The notes beneath the pieces were generated by a model. It saw only the letters and a program-made list of their open reading frames with translations. It was not told where the DNA came from and did not search any database. The translations under genes were made by a program, and so were the position numbers. Below are positions 37,160 to 46,046 of a stretch of DNA of 64,000 nt, in pieces. This stretch comes from Acinetobacter sp. SAAs474 (GTDB taxonomy: Bacteria; Pseudomonadota; Gammaproteobacteria; Pseudomonadales; Moraxellaceae), in contig NZ_CP127915.1 in the NCBI RefSeq assembly GCF_032823475.1, forward strand, positions 3,241,097 through 3,305,096. Reading direction: 5' to 3'. How positions within the stretch are numbered: position 1 is the stretch's first letter; each line of letters begins with the position of its first letter.

Positions 37160-37855
37160 ATGCAGCATATCTTGGTCGATCAAGCTATTCGTTCACGGCA
37201 TTCAGTGCGGGCTTTTAAAAGTATCGCTATTGACCGCCAAACCATTATAGATATTTTGAATGTAGCCAGCCGAGCACCATCTGGCAATAATATTCAGCCA
37301 TGGAAAGTCTATGTGGTTACTGGACAAAAACGTCAACAACTAATTGAGCAGGTGTGTACCGCACAGCGTGAGATTTTTGCGCAATCGGAAAAAGTACAAC
37401 TGTATCAAGAAACTTTTCAGTATTATCCGAAAAAATGGACATCGCCATTTATCGAACGCCGTCGTGAAAATGGCTGGGAGCTGTATGGCTTACTAAATAT
37501 TAAAAAAGGTGAAGTACAAAAAATGCAGCAACAGCATTTACGTAATTATGAATTATTTGATGCACCTGTAGGACTATTTTTTAGCTTAAGTAGGACATTA
37601 GAAACCGGATCAAAAATGGATATTGCCATGATGATCCAAAATGTCATGATTGCAGCAAAGGCTCGTGGAATTGACAGCTGTCCACAAGCGGCATGGAATC
37701 CCTTTCATCAAATTGTTGCAGATGTACTGGAGATACCAGAAGACGAAGAATTGGTTTGTGCTATTGCACTTGGTTATGCCGACCCAGACCAAATGGTCAA
37801 TCAATTGCATACCCCACGCATAAGCGCTGAAGAATTTACAGTGTTCTGTGATTAA
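37160..37855 (+). CDS. Nitroreductase-family FMN oxidoreductase
   Basis: 231 residues. RSRHSVRAFKS (about 12-22), ASRAPSGNNIQPWKVYVVTG and the late GIDSCPQAAW and VCAIALGYAD segments are the FMN-binding pattern of the nitroreductase family. The physiological substrate is unknown. It probably forms a unit with the upstream MarR gene. AAGGAATTTATC precedes the ATG. Confidence 0.82.
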   Translation: MQHILVDQAIRSRHSVRAFKSIAIDRQTIIDILNVASRAPSGNNIQPWKVYVVTGQKRQQLIEQVCTAQREIFAQSEKVQLYQETFQYYPKKWTSPFIERRRENGWELYGLLNIKKGEVQKMQQQHLRNYELFDAPVGLFFSLSRTLETGSKMDIAMMIQNVMIAAKARGIDSCPQAAWNPFHQIVADVLEIPEDEELVCAIALGYADPDQMVNQLHTPRISAEEFTVFCD

Positions 37856-37892
37856 AGTCAATATAAAAAAGATACTGTATGTACCTCAGATT

Positions 37893-38063
37893 GCTGATAA
37901 AGGTCTCACATTTTTGTGAGATTTTTTTATCATAGTTTCATGCTGAAATCTTAATCTACTCAACAAAAAATCGAAATGGTCACACTAGATAATCTAGTGC
38001 CGAAAGCCCACTTTGTGCGTAAAATCGATCAAATCATTCGTTTGAACTTTATCCGAGAGCGTG
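37893..38063 (+). pseudogene. IS1182-family left-end fragment (copy 1)
   Basis: After a hairpin the frame from 37955 reads STQQKIEMVTLDNLVPKAHF, VRKIDQIIRLNFIRER. This is the N-terminus of IS1182-family transposases. Identity with the copy at 53.14 kb ends at GAGCGT near 38063, where this copy changes to EPYQFLRRHFYLS and stops. Only the left end is present. Same orientation as the second copy. Confidence 0.75.
37901..37929 (+). terminator. Terminator hairpin in IS1182 fragment 1
   Basis: TCTCACA, loop TTTT, TGTGAGA and a T run. The same hairpin is in the fragment at 53 kb, so it belongs to the IS end; it would also terminate the nitroreductase transcript. Confidence 0.75.
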
Positions 38064-38269
38064 AACCGTATCAGTTTCTTCGGAGACATTTTTATTTAAG
38101 TTAGGCCACCTAACCTAACGAGTTAATCTTATCATAGTACATTGCTTTAACCTTGCAAAATATCTTGTAGACTAGTCAACTGTATATTGGTATTTTGTGA
38201 TGGCATTCTGGACAAGTTGCTATCCAGCCGTTCAAATAAATGTCGACAAAATAGGTGGCTATTCATTAA

Positions 38270-39214
38270 TTAACTTTTATATATCCATTCAGCATTCGGC
38301 CATTTTTTCTGATTAATGGATTGTTCTACGCAAAACATAATTTCAGCCGAAATAATACGAACATGCTTGGGAATATTCCTTGTAGAATGCATCGCCATAG
38401 TAATAACGCGTATAAATTCATTGCCTGCAATTGGTGCGGCTTTCATTAAACCACTGTTAAATTCATTGATAACTGAAACTAAAGGTAAAACAGTATATCC
38501 AAAGCCTTGTATGACCAACTGCTTCTGTATGCTTAAATCATTTGTTTCGGCATAGATATTTAAATTTGACTTATTTTGTTTATAGGCCTGTTCTATAAGC
38601 GTACGCAAACGATGAGGATGACATGGCAAAATTAATGGGAAATTTTCAAGCTCTTTTAAATCCATAGGATGATTTAACTGCAACGTTGTATGGCCTGCGC
38701 CTATTAAAAATAAAGGCTCTCTCACTAAAGGCGTCAAATCAATTAATTTAGAAGGTGTAGAATCATACATTAGGGCTAAATCAATATCCCCTGCCTCCAG
38801 CCATTCTTTTAAATGCCCTGAATATCCAACAGAAATTTTCACTTGTACTTCAGGATATTTTTCTTTGATCACACTCATAATTAGAGTAGAAAGCAGCTCA
38901 CTGATGCTCGATAACACTCCGATATGAACTTTTCCCCGAATAATGCCCTTATTCGCAGTCAATTCTAATTTAGCGCTTTCAAGGTCTTCCAGAATTCTTC
39001 TTGCATAAGGTTCAAGCAGTTTTCCATCATCTGTCAAAGCCATGCCATGACGTGACCGGTTGAACAATTTTACACCCAATTCTTCTTCAAGCATTTGAAT
39101 TTGACGCGATACTGCTGGCTGCACAATATTCAGCATTGCGGCTGCCTTAGTGAGGTTCTCCACTTCTAAAATAGTAATAAAAGTACGTAATTGTTTGATG
39201 TCCATTTCAATCAT
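38270..39214 (-). CDS. LysR-family regulator of the itaconate-type operon
   Basis: 314 residues. The N-terminal helix-turn-helix is KAAAMLNIVQPAVSRQIQML (about 23-42); the rest is the LysR effector domain. It is divergent from the acyl-CoA dehydrogenase/citramalyl-CoA lyase operon, 96 bases apart. In Pseudomonas the itaconate genes also have a LysR neighbour (RipR), so a similar role responding to itaconate, methylsuccinate or their CoA esters is likely. A start at the third codon after the first ATG (MDIKQLR) is equally possible. Confidence 0.82.
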   Translation of the reverse strand: MIEMDIKQLRTFITILEVENLTKAAAMLNIVQPAVSRQIQMLEEELGVKLFNRSRHGMALTDDGKLLEPYARRILEDLESAKLELTANKGIIRGKVHIGVLSSISELLSTLIMSVIKEKYPEVQVKISVGYSGHLKEWLEAGDIDLALMYDSTPSKLIDLTPLVREPLFLIGAGHTTLQLNHPMDLKELENFPLILPCHPHRLRTLIEQAYKQNKSNLNIYAETNDLSIQKQLVIQGFGYTVLPLVSVINEFNSGLMKAAPIAGNEFIRVITMAMHSTRNIPKHVRIISAEIMFCVEQSINQKKWPNAEWIYKS

Positions 39215-39310
39215 TTTTCAGCATGCATTCCATCAAATTATACTATTTTAAATTGACTCACATAACAATATATGATCGAAATATACAAAGATTAAGATAA
39301 GAACATCCTA

Positions 39311-40471
39311 GTGAAAAGCACTTTTAATAATTATCCTGAAATCCGTGAAGCTGTTCGTGCGTTATGTGCGCAGTTTACAGATGAATATCATCGCAAAATT
39401 GATGAGGAAAAAACCTACCCTGAAGAATTCGTCAATGCTTTAACCAATGCAGGCTGGTTAGCGGCCATGATTCCAGAAGAATTCGGTGGTTCAGGATTGG
39501 GATTAGCAGAAGCCTCAGTGGTGATGGAGGAGATTAACCGTAGCGGTGGTAATTCCGGTGCATGTCACGGTCAAATGTATAACATGAGTACCCTGCTGCG
39601 TAACGGCTCTCAGGCACAAAAAGAGTTTTATTTGCCTAAAATTGCTTCTGGTGAATGGCGCCTGCAGTCCATGGCAGTTACTGAACCGACGACAGGGACG
39701 GATACCACCAAAATTCGGACCACTGCAGTTAAAAAAGGTGACCGCTATGTGATTAATGGCCAAAAGGTCTGGATTTCACGTGTTCAGCATAGTGATTGGA
39801 TGATTCTTCTTGCACGAACAACACCTTTAGCTGAAGTGAAAAAAAAATCTGAAGGTATGTCCATTTTCATGGTTGATATTAAAGAAGCAACGAAATCAGG
39901 GATGGCAGTGCAACCAATTCCAAATATGGTAAATCATGAAACCAACGAACTTTTTTTTGAGAATTTGGAAATTCCTGAAGAAAACCTGATTGGTGAAGAA
40001 GGCAAAGGATTTAAATATATTCTGGATGGTTTAAATGCAGAGCGCACCCTAATTGCTGCGGAATGTATTGGTGACGGCTATTGGTTTATGGACCGTGCAA
40101 CCAAATATGTCAAAGAGCGCGAAGTCTTTGGGCGTCCGATTGGCCAAAACCAGGGAGTACAATTTCCACTTGCAGAATCATTTATTGAAATTGAAGCTGC
40201 CAACTTAATGCGTTTCCGTGCTTGTGAACTTTTTGATCATGGTCAAGCTTGTGGTGCTGAAGCCAATATGGCGAAGTATCTAGCTGCTAAATCAAGCTGG
40301 GAGGCAGCGAATCACTGCTTACAATTTCATGGTGGTTTTGGCTTTGCCAATGAATATGACATTGAACGCAAATTCCGTGAAACTCGTTTATATCAAGTTG
40401 CGCCTATTTCAACCAATTTAATTCTCAGTTATGTCGCTGAGCATTTACTTGATTTACCACGTTCTTTCTAA
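39311..40471 (+). CDS. Acyl-CoA dehydrogenase, candidate methylsuccinyl-CoA dehydrogenase
   Basis: 386 residues. AVTEPTTGTDTTKIRTTA and KEREVFGRPIGQNQGVQ are family motifs. The YEGT position reads YQVAPIST, without Glu, while DGLNAERTLIAAE carries a Glu where isovaleryl/long-chain enzymes have theirs. Homologues stand in Pseudomonas itaconate operons. With the mml genes nearby, oxidation of methylsuccinyl-CoA to itaconyl- or mesaconyl-CoA is the attractive role; this is inference. Starts with GTG. Confidence 0.8.
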   Translation: MKSTFNNYPEIREAVRALCAQFTDEYHRKIDEEKTYPEEFVNALTNAGWLAAMIPEEFGGSGLGLAEASVVMEEINRSGGNSGACHGQMYNMSTLLRNGSQAQKEFYLPKIASGEWRLQSMAVTEPTTGTDTTKIRTTAVKKGDRYVINGQKVWISRVQHSDWMILLARTTPLAEVKKKSEGMSIFMVDIKEATKSGMAVQPIPNMVNHETNELFFENLEIPEENLIGEEGKGFKYILDGLNAERTLIAAECIGDGYWFMDRATKYVKEREVFGRPIGQNQGVQFPLAESFIEIEAANLMRFRACELFDHGQACGAEANMAKYLAAKSSWEAANHCLQFHGGFGFANEYDIERKFRETRLYQVAPISTNLILSYVAEHLLDLPRSF

Positions 40472-40484
40472 GAGGGGCTGAATT

Positions 40485-41306
40485 ATGGAAAAAGTACAGA
40501 AGTCTGCGCGTTCATATCTTTTTGTACCGGCCAATCGCATTGAACGTTTTGAAAAAGCGCTTAATACAAAAGCTGATGCCATCATTATTGATTTAGAAGA
40601 TGCAGTTCCAGTTGATCTGAAAATTTCTGCACGTGATGAGCTTAAAACCTGGTTGACTGATCATCCACTAGAAAATGTAATGATCCGTATCAATTCAAAA
40701 AGCAGCGAATGGTTTGTAGATGATATTCAATTGACCAAATTTAGTAATATTCGAGCAATTATTTTACCAAAAACTGAATCAGTTGCTGACATTGATGCCG
40801 TTACAGCTCTTCGTGCAATTGATGTATTCGCATTGATTGAAACTCCGCTTGGATTTGCCAATATCCGTCAAATTGCTCAAGCAAAATCGGTTAAGGCACT
40901 AATGTTTGGTTCAATTGATTTTCAGTTAGAGATGAATATGCAAGGTGGCTATGAAGAGTTATTGTCATTTCGAAATGAATTCGTATTGGCATCCAAACTA
41001 GCAGGAATCGAATCGCCTGTAGATGGTGTTACGGTTGATTTTAAAAATAAAGCCTTAGTTGAGCGGGAAACACTACAAGCAAAACAACTAGGTTTTGCGG
41101 GGAAGCTTTGCATTCATCCTAACCAAGTCGATATTGTAAACACCGCGTTTACTCCAACTGATGCTGAACTCACATGGGCACAGCGGGTATTGAATGCGGT
41201 TAATCAAACACAGGGACAAGCCATTAGTTTGGATGGAAAAATGATTGATTTACCTGTCATTCTAAGAGCACAAAAAATTTTAAAACAGGCTAATTTAAAC
41301 ACATAA
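40485..41306 (+). CDS. ccl: Citramalyl-CoA lyase (CitE-like)
   Basis: 273 residues, HpcH/HpaI aldolase superfamily. SYLFVPANRIERFEKAL, IIDLEDAVP (metal and substrate), MIRINSKSSEWF, LIETPLGFANI, MFGSIDFQLEMN and GKLCIHPNQVDIVN are the CitE-like set. In the itaconate route it splits citramalyl-CoA into pyruvate and acetyl-CoA. It follows the dehydrogenase by 13 bases after AGAGGGGCTGAATT. Confidence 0.8.
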   Translation: MEKVQKSARSYLFVPANRIERFEKALNTKADAIIIDLEDAVPVDLKISARDELKTWLTDHPLENVMIRINSKSSEWFVDDIQLTKFSNIRAIILPKTESVADIDAVTALRAIDVFALIETPLGFANIRQIAQAKSVKALMFGSIDFQLEMNMQGGYEELLSFRNEFVLASKLAGIESPVDGVTVDFKNKALVERETLQAKQLGFAGKLCIHPNQVDIVNTAFTPTDAELTWAQRVLNAVNQTQGQAISLDGKMIDLPVILRAQKILKQANLNT

Positions 41307-41323
41307 AGAATTGAGGAATTTCC

Positions 41324-42163
41324 ATGGAAAACTACAGCAATTGGATTGGAAAGAAAGAAATACAGAATGATTATTCAGATTATCGCTCTGTCGCAATGAT
41401 GCAGGCCTTACTAAGCGAAACAGATAAGTTGCCAGCGGATTTGCCACATCTATATCACTGGTTTTATTTTCTGCCATTAGTGAATGGACAAGACCTTGCT
41501 GTAGATGGCCATCCTAAAAAAGGTGGATTCTTGCCACCTATTCCCTTCCCTAAACGTATGTGGGCAGGTAGCCGATTAGAATTTATCAGACCTATTGTCG
41601 CCCATCAATCTTTGCGCCGAGAATCTGAAATTTTAAAGGTTGAACTCAAACATGGTAAAAGCGGTGATATGTATTTCGTGACCGTTCAGCATTCAATCTA
41701 TGCAGAAAATGAACTGGCAATTATTGAAGAACAAGACATCGTTTATCGTGATATCAGCAATCAGGTACACAGTAGGGCTCAGAAGCAAACTGAACAGACA
41801 GAAACAAAAATATTTGATTATCAAAAAAAATTCCCTATTGATCCTGTAATGCTATTCAGGTATTCGGCTATTACATTTAATAGCCATCGGATTCATTATG
41901 ATCGTCCTTATGCTACTCAAGAAGAAGGCTATTCCGGTCTTGTAGTTCATGGTCCACTTCTAGCGACACTTTTAATTCATCATTTTAAACAAGAACATCC
42001 AAATAAAAACATCAGCCATTTTGAATTCCGTGCCGTTAATCCAGTATTCGATTTTGATGATTTTAAAATTTATGGACACGTTGAGCATGAAAATGGTGAA
42101 TTATGGATCGAAAAGAATAATGGTCAAATTTGCATGCAAGCAAAAATTTTTTTTAAGGAATAA
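41324..42163 (+). CDS. ich: Itaconyl-CoA hydratase (MaoC-like)
   Basis: 279 residues. A FAS1-like N-terminal half (WFYFLPLVNGQDLAVDGHPK; FPKRMWAGSRLEF) and a MaoC C-terminal half with FNSHRIHYDRPYATQEEGY and VVHGPLLATLLIHHF. This two-hotdog layout is that of mesaconyl-C4-CoA/itaconyl-CoA hydratases. It would hydrate itaconyl-CoA to citramalyl-CoA for the lyase. 17 bases after ccl, 5 before the CoA-transferase gene. Confidence 0.75.
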   Translation: MENYSNWIGKKEIQNDYSDYRSVAMMQALLSETDKLPADLPHLYHWFYFLPLVNGQDLAVDGHPKKGGFLPPIPFPKRMWAGSRLEFIRPIVAHQSLRRESEILKVELKHGKSGDMYFVTVQHSIYAENELAIIEEQDIVYRDISNQVHSRAQKQTEQTETKIFDYQKKFPIDPVMLFRYSAITFNSHRIHYDRPYATQEEGYSGLVVHGPLLATLLIHHFKQEHPNKNISHFEFRAVNPVFDFDDFKIYGHVEHENGELWIEKNNGQICMQAKIFFKE

Positions 42164-42168
42164 AACTA

Positions 42169-43356
42169 ATGCTTCCTTTAAACAATATTACAGTGATTGC
42201 TCTTGAGCATGCTATTGCTGCACCATTTTGCACACGTCAACTTGCAGATTTAGGTGCACGGGTTATTAAAATTGAACGTCCTAATATCGGTGACTTTGCA
42301 CGAAACTATGATGAACGTGTCGATGGAATATCTTCACATTTTGTATGGGCCAATCGATCTAAAGAAAGTTTAACACTAGATATCAAAACTCAAGCAGCTC
42401 AAGATATTCTCAAGCAACTTGTATTAAAAGCCGATGTACTTGTACAAAACCTTGCGCCAGATTCCGCTTCTCGTCTTGGATTGTCTTTTGAAGAATTATC
42501 AACAATTAATCCACAAATTATCGTTTGTGATATTTCTGGTTATGGTGATGATTTAGAACATTCTGGACCTTATCGAGATAAAAAAGCATATGACTTACTT
42601 ATTCAAAGTGAGGCAGGCTTCCTCTCTATTACAGGTACCCCTGATGAATATATAAAAGCAGGATGTTCTATTGCAGATATAGCAGCAGGAATGTATGCCT
42701 ATACAAATATTCTTTCAGCACTTTTAGAACGCCAACAAACAGGAAAAGGAAAGCGTATTGATATTTCTATGCTAGAAAGTATGGCCGAATGGATGGGTTA
42801 CCCGCTTTATTATACGCTTCGCGGAGGATCAGCACCACCAAGAACCGGTTCTTCTCATGCTACCATTTATCCTTATGGGCCTTTCCCAACAGGTGATAAT
42901 AAAAAAGTCATGTTGGGTATTCAAAATGAACGTGAATGGAAAGCTTTTTGTAAAATTGTTCTAGAACAGCCTCAGCTTGCATTAAATGAAAATTTTATTA
43001 ATAACCTACAAAGATCAAAGAATCGTGACCAACTTAAGCAAATTATTATTGATACATTTAATTCACTCACTCAAACTCAAGTCATTGAACGATTAGATGT
43101 AGCTAAAATTGCAAATGCCAGTGTAAATGAAATGCAAAATTTATGGCATCATCCTCAATTAGAAGCACGGCAACGTTGGACTTTAGTAAATACTCCAATT
43201 GGTGAAATTCCTACACTAAAACCTGTCGGACGTAAAGATGAAGACTATAAACTTAGCGCTGTGCCAGCTTTAAGTGAACATACGCATAAAATTCTTCATG
43301 AATTAGGTTATAGCGAAATTTACATTCATGAATTAACCGAAAAATCAATCATATAG
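42169..43356 (+). CDS. ict: CaiB/BaiF CoA-transferase, probable itaconate CoA-transferase
   Basis: 395 residues, class III CoA-transferase. ADLGARVIKIERPNIGDFAR and FVWANRSKESLTLDIK are N-terminal motifs; the catalytic Asp is in KKAYDLLIQSEAG. The partner genes make itaconate (or methylsuccinate/mesaconate) the likely acceptor with succinyl-CoA as donor. Last gene of the operon; a strong terminator follows. Base use is somewhat more AT-rich than the preceding genes. Confidence 0.75.
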   Translation: MLPLNNITVIALEHAIAAPFCTRQLADLGARVIKIERPNIGDFARNYDERVDGISSHFVWANRSKESLTLDIKTQAAQDILKQLVLKADVLVQNLAPDSASRLGLSFEELSTINPQIIVCDISGYGDDLEHSGPYRDKKAYDLLIQSEAGFLSITGTPDEYIKAGCSIADIAAGMYAYTNILSALLERQQTGKGKRIDISMLESMAEWMGYPLYYTLRGGSAPPRTGSSHATIYPYGPFPTGDNKKVMLGIQNEREWKAFCKIVLEQPQLALNENFINNLQRSKNRDQLKQIIIDTFNSLTQTQVIERLDVAKIANASVNEMQNLWHHPQLEARQRWTLVNTPIGEIPTLKPVGRKDEDYKLSAVPALSEHTHKILHELGYSEIYIHELTEKSII

Positions 43357-43371
43357 TATTGCCCAGTTTCC

Positions 43372-43404
43372 AACATCACGAAGGCCGTGATGTTAGTTTT
43401 TTTT
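43372..43404 (+). terminator. Terminator after the itaconate-type operon
   Basis: AACATCAC, loop GAAGGCC, GTGATGTT, AG and eight T. A second hairpin, CATCACTCCTC-TA-GAGGGGTGATG, lies at 43486-43509. Confidence 0.85.
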
Positions 43405-43662
43405 GGGGAACATGAACATCACAAGGGTACATTCTTAGAATGGTGGTGTGTATTACCCTATTACTCTTCACTTGATTTTTTAGGTCATCACTCCTCTAGA
43501 GGGGTGATGTAAAACAGAATCAATCCCAACTAAATTTAACTTTCGTCGAATAAAATTTATATTTCATATCTTTATAAAAAATGAAATACTTTTTACTATA
43601 TTCCAATTCAAATATGTCGTGCTAATAACAACCAATTTTAATAATTCAATAGGAGCAAATCT

Positions 43663-44556
43663 GTGAATTTTGATCTCAATGATTTTAGGCTAATTTTGAA
43701 TATTTCTGAGACTAAAAATTTAACACGTGCAGCCGAAAAAACGTTTATTTCAACACCAGCAGCCAGCAACCGAATTAAAAATTTAGAGCAGCAATTAGGA
43801 CTGAAAATTTTAGAACGCTCATCTCAAGGCGTTGAACTGACTGAAATAGGACTGATCTATTTAAAATATGCCAAATCAATTTATCATAAAATCGAATGTC
43901 TTAAAGGAGAGCTTTCTCAATATAATAATCAAATATCTGGGAAACTATCAATTGTTGCTAACACGACTGCAATTACTGAATACATCCCTCAGGCTTTATC
44001 TGAATATTTAATTATTCATCCACATGTGGATGTAAATCTTAAAGAAATGTTAAGCGAAGACATTGTAAATATTGTTGAAGACAAGCGTGCCGATCTTGGC
44101 ATTATCTCTGGAAATATTGATACTAAAAATTTGCAGACGATGCCTTTAATTTCATCTCATCTCATTTTAATTGCTCCCAAAACCCACCCAATTCTGCAAT
44201 ACAAAAATGTTACCTTACTGAATGCCATTCAATATTCACTGGTAACTTTACATGAAGGCAGTGCAATCCAAATTTTTTTACATAAACTATCGCAACAATT
44301 AGATAAAAAAATAAATATTAGAGTACAAGTTTCAAGCTATGATTCCATCTGTCAAATGGTGGCTGCAGGTGCCGGTATCGCAATTATTCCGCTAGCGGCT
44401 TTTCGGCGTTTACAACACATTCATCCCAACATCGAATATAGAGAAATTGATGAAAAATGGGCACATCGCGGCTTTAAAATATGCGCAATCAACTTTAATG
44501 AAATCAGCCAATTTACTAAAGATTTTATTGAATGTTTAAAATCTCACATTCATTAA
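43663..44556 (+). CDS. mmlR: LysR-family regulator of the mml operon
   Basis: 297 residues, GTG start after AGGAGCAAATCT. The helix-turn-helix is RAAEKTFISTPAASNRIKNLEQQLG (about 22-46). It is read in the same direction as, and 134 bases before, the mml operon. In P. reinekei a regulator gene belongs to the mml cluster and 4-methyl-3-oxoadipate is the reported inducer. Regulation of this operon is inferred from position. Confidence 0.75.
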   Translation: MNFDLNDFRLILNISETKNLTRAAEKTFISTPAASNRIKNLEQQLGLKILERSSQGVELTEIGLIYLKYAKSIYHKIECLKGELSQYNNQISGKLSIVANTTAITEYIPQALSEYLIIHPHVDVNLKEMLSEDIVNIVEDKRADLGIISGNIDTKNLQTMPLISSHLILIAPKTHPILQYKNVTLLNAIQYSLVTLHEGSAIQIFLHKLSQQLDKKINIRVQVSSYDSICQMVAAGAGIAIIPLAAFRRLQHIHPNIEYREIDEKWAHRGFKICAINFNEISQFTKDFIECLKSHIH

Positions 44557-44621
44557 GCATAAAATGATCACCATTCATTATGATCTTAACCTCAAATTAA
44601 CACACCTTTCAAATTTGTAAA

Positions 44622-44636
44622 TTGTGCAAAACACAA
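44622..44636. promoter_or_regulatory. LysR-box-like dyad before the mml operon
   Basis: TTGTG-CAAAA-CACAA is a perfect 5-bp dyad with T-N11-A spacing, 55 bases before the first mml gene. A fair candidate for the LysR binding site; not tested against a consensus. Confidence 0.4.
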
Positions 44637-44690
44637 GAATATGTGAACTTACTATCAGTATAAGAAACATGAATTTTACAAGGTAGTAAG

Positions 44691-45365
44691 ATGATTAATA
44701 AAATCTTCAATTCGGCAAAGGATATTGTCAAAGATATTCAAGATGGTTCTATTATTGCAGTCGGCGGTTTTGGCGGCTCTGGTATGCCGAATGAACTTAT
44801 TCAAGCTTTAATTGATCAAGGTGCAAAAGATTTAACAATAGTCAGCAATAATGCTGGTAATGGAGATCAAGGCCTTGCTGCGTTATTAAAAGTCAAACGT
44901 GTTAAAAAACTGATTTGCTCCTTCCCCCGCCAAAAAGATGCCTATATTTTTGAAGAATTGTATCGCAACAATAAAATTGAGCTGGAAGTTGTACCCCAAG
45001 GTACCCTTGCTGAACGTTTAAGAGCTGCCGGCTGCGGTATCGGTGGTTTTTATACACGTACAGCTTATGGCACCTTACTTTCAGAAAATAAAGAAACTAA
45101 AGAAATAGATGGTCAAGGCTACGTCTTTGAGAAAGCTTTACCTGTAGATTATAGCCTGATTTATGCCAAGACTGGTGATCGCTGGGGTAATCTCATTTAT
45201 AACAAAACTGCTCGAAATTTTGCTCCTGTTATGGCTATGGCTGCAAAAACCACTTTAGTTGCTGTCGATCAAATCTGTGAACTCGGTGATTTAGATCCAG
45301 AGATTATTATTACTCCTGGAATTTTTGTCGACCGTATTACACTCAAAAATGGTATTGGAGCATAA
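44691..45365 (+). CDS. mmlF: 4-methyl-3-oxoadipate CoA-transferase subunit A
   Basis: 224 residues, alpha subunit of a 3-oxoacid CoA-transferase. IIAVGGFGGSGMPNELIQAL (about 22-41) is the CoA-binding glycine motif; VVPQGTLAERLRAAGCGIGGFYTRTA and GDRWGNLIYNKTARNF follow the PcaI/ScoA pattern. With its partner it moves CoA from succinyl-CoA to 4-methyl-3-oxoadipate (mml assignment from context). Five bases separate it from subunit B. Confidence 0.82.
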   Translation: MINKIFNSAKDIVKDIQDGSIIAVGGFGGSGMPNELIQALIDQGAKDLTIVSNNAGNGDQGLAALLKVKRVKKLICSFPRQKDAYIFEELYRNNKIELEVVPQGTLAERLRAAGCGIGGFYTRTAYGTLLSENKETKEIDGQGYVFEKALPVDYSLIYAKTGDRWGNLIYNKTARNFAPVMAMAAKTTLVAVDQICELGDLDPEIIITPGIFVDRITLKNGIGA

Positions 45366-45370
45366 CAATT

Positions 45371-46015
45371 ATGGATATCCAGCAAAAAAGTAACCTTGCT
45401 CAACGTGTGGCCCAAGATATTCCTGAAGGTGCTTATGTCAATTTGGGCATTGGTTTACCCACCTTGGTAGCTGACTACTTTGCAAATAAAGAAGTGATTC
45501 TACAAAGTGAAAATGGTGTCTTAGGTCAGTGGAATCAGGCTGAAGAAGGTGAAGAAGATTGGGATTTGATCAATGCAGGTAAAGAGGCAATTGATTTAAA
45601 AAAAGGCGGCGCTTTTTTTCATCATGCAGATTCTTTTGGAATGATGCGCGGTGGACATTTAGATTATTGTATTTTGGGCGCTTTTCAAATTTCTGCCAAT
45701 GGTGATCTCGCCAACTGGCATACAGGACATCCTGATGCCATTCCTGCTGTTGGTGGCGCAATGGACTTGGCCTCTGGTGCACAAAATGTTTATGTCATGA
45801 TGGAACATTTAACTAAACAGGGCCACAGCAAAATTATGGAGAAATGTAATTATCCATTAACAGGACTAGCTTGCGTCAATCGAGTGTATACGGAAATCGC
45901 CACTTTTGAATTTGCTGATGGAGCGATCTATGTAATTGACATCGTTTCACCACATACTGCTGATTATGTTCAAAGTATTACCGATGTCATTTTAGATTTT
46001 TCAAGAATGAAATAA
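45371..46015 (+). CDS. mmlG: 4-methyl-3-oxoadipate CoA-transferase subunit B
   Basis: 214 residues, beta subunit. The catalytic Glu is in VILQSENGVLGQW (about residue 51). YVNLGIGLPTLVADY, FGMMRGGHLDYCILGAFQI and GGAMDLASGAQNVYVMMEH are typical of PcaJ-like subunits. Overall closest in look to 3-oxoadipate CoA-transferase. Forms the enzyme with the preceding gene product. Confidence 0.82.
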   Translation: MDIQQKSNLAQRVAQDIPEGAYVNLGIGLPTLVADYFANKEVILQSENGVLGQWNQAEEGEEDWDLINAGKEAIDLKKGGAFFHHADSFGMMRGGHLDYCILGAFQISANGDLANWHTGHPDAIPAVGGAMDLASGAQNVYVMMEHLTKQGHSKIMEKCNYPLTGLACVNRVYTEIATFEFADGAIYVIDIVSPHTADYVQSITDVILDFSRMK

Positions 46016-46046
46016 GTACAAAAAATATTTTACAAAGGAGATGTAA

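Noticed and set aside
39311..40471. Acyl-CoA dehydrogenase as inactive because the YEGT Glu is absent
   Set aside because: A Glu in LNAERTL sits where isovaleryl/long-chain-type enzymes have the base, as also in the hcaD protein.
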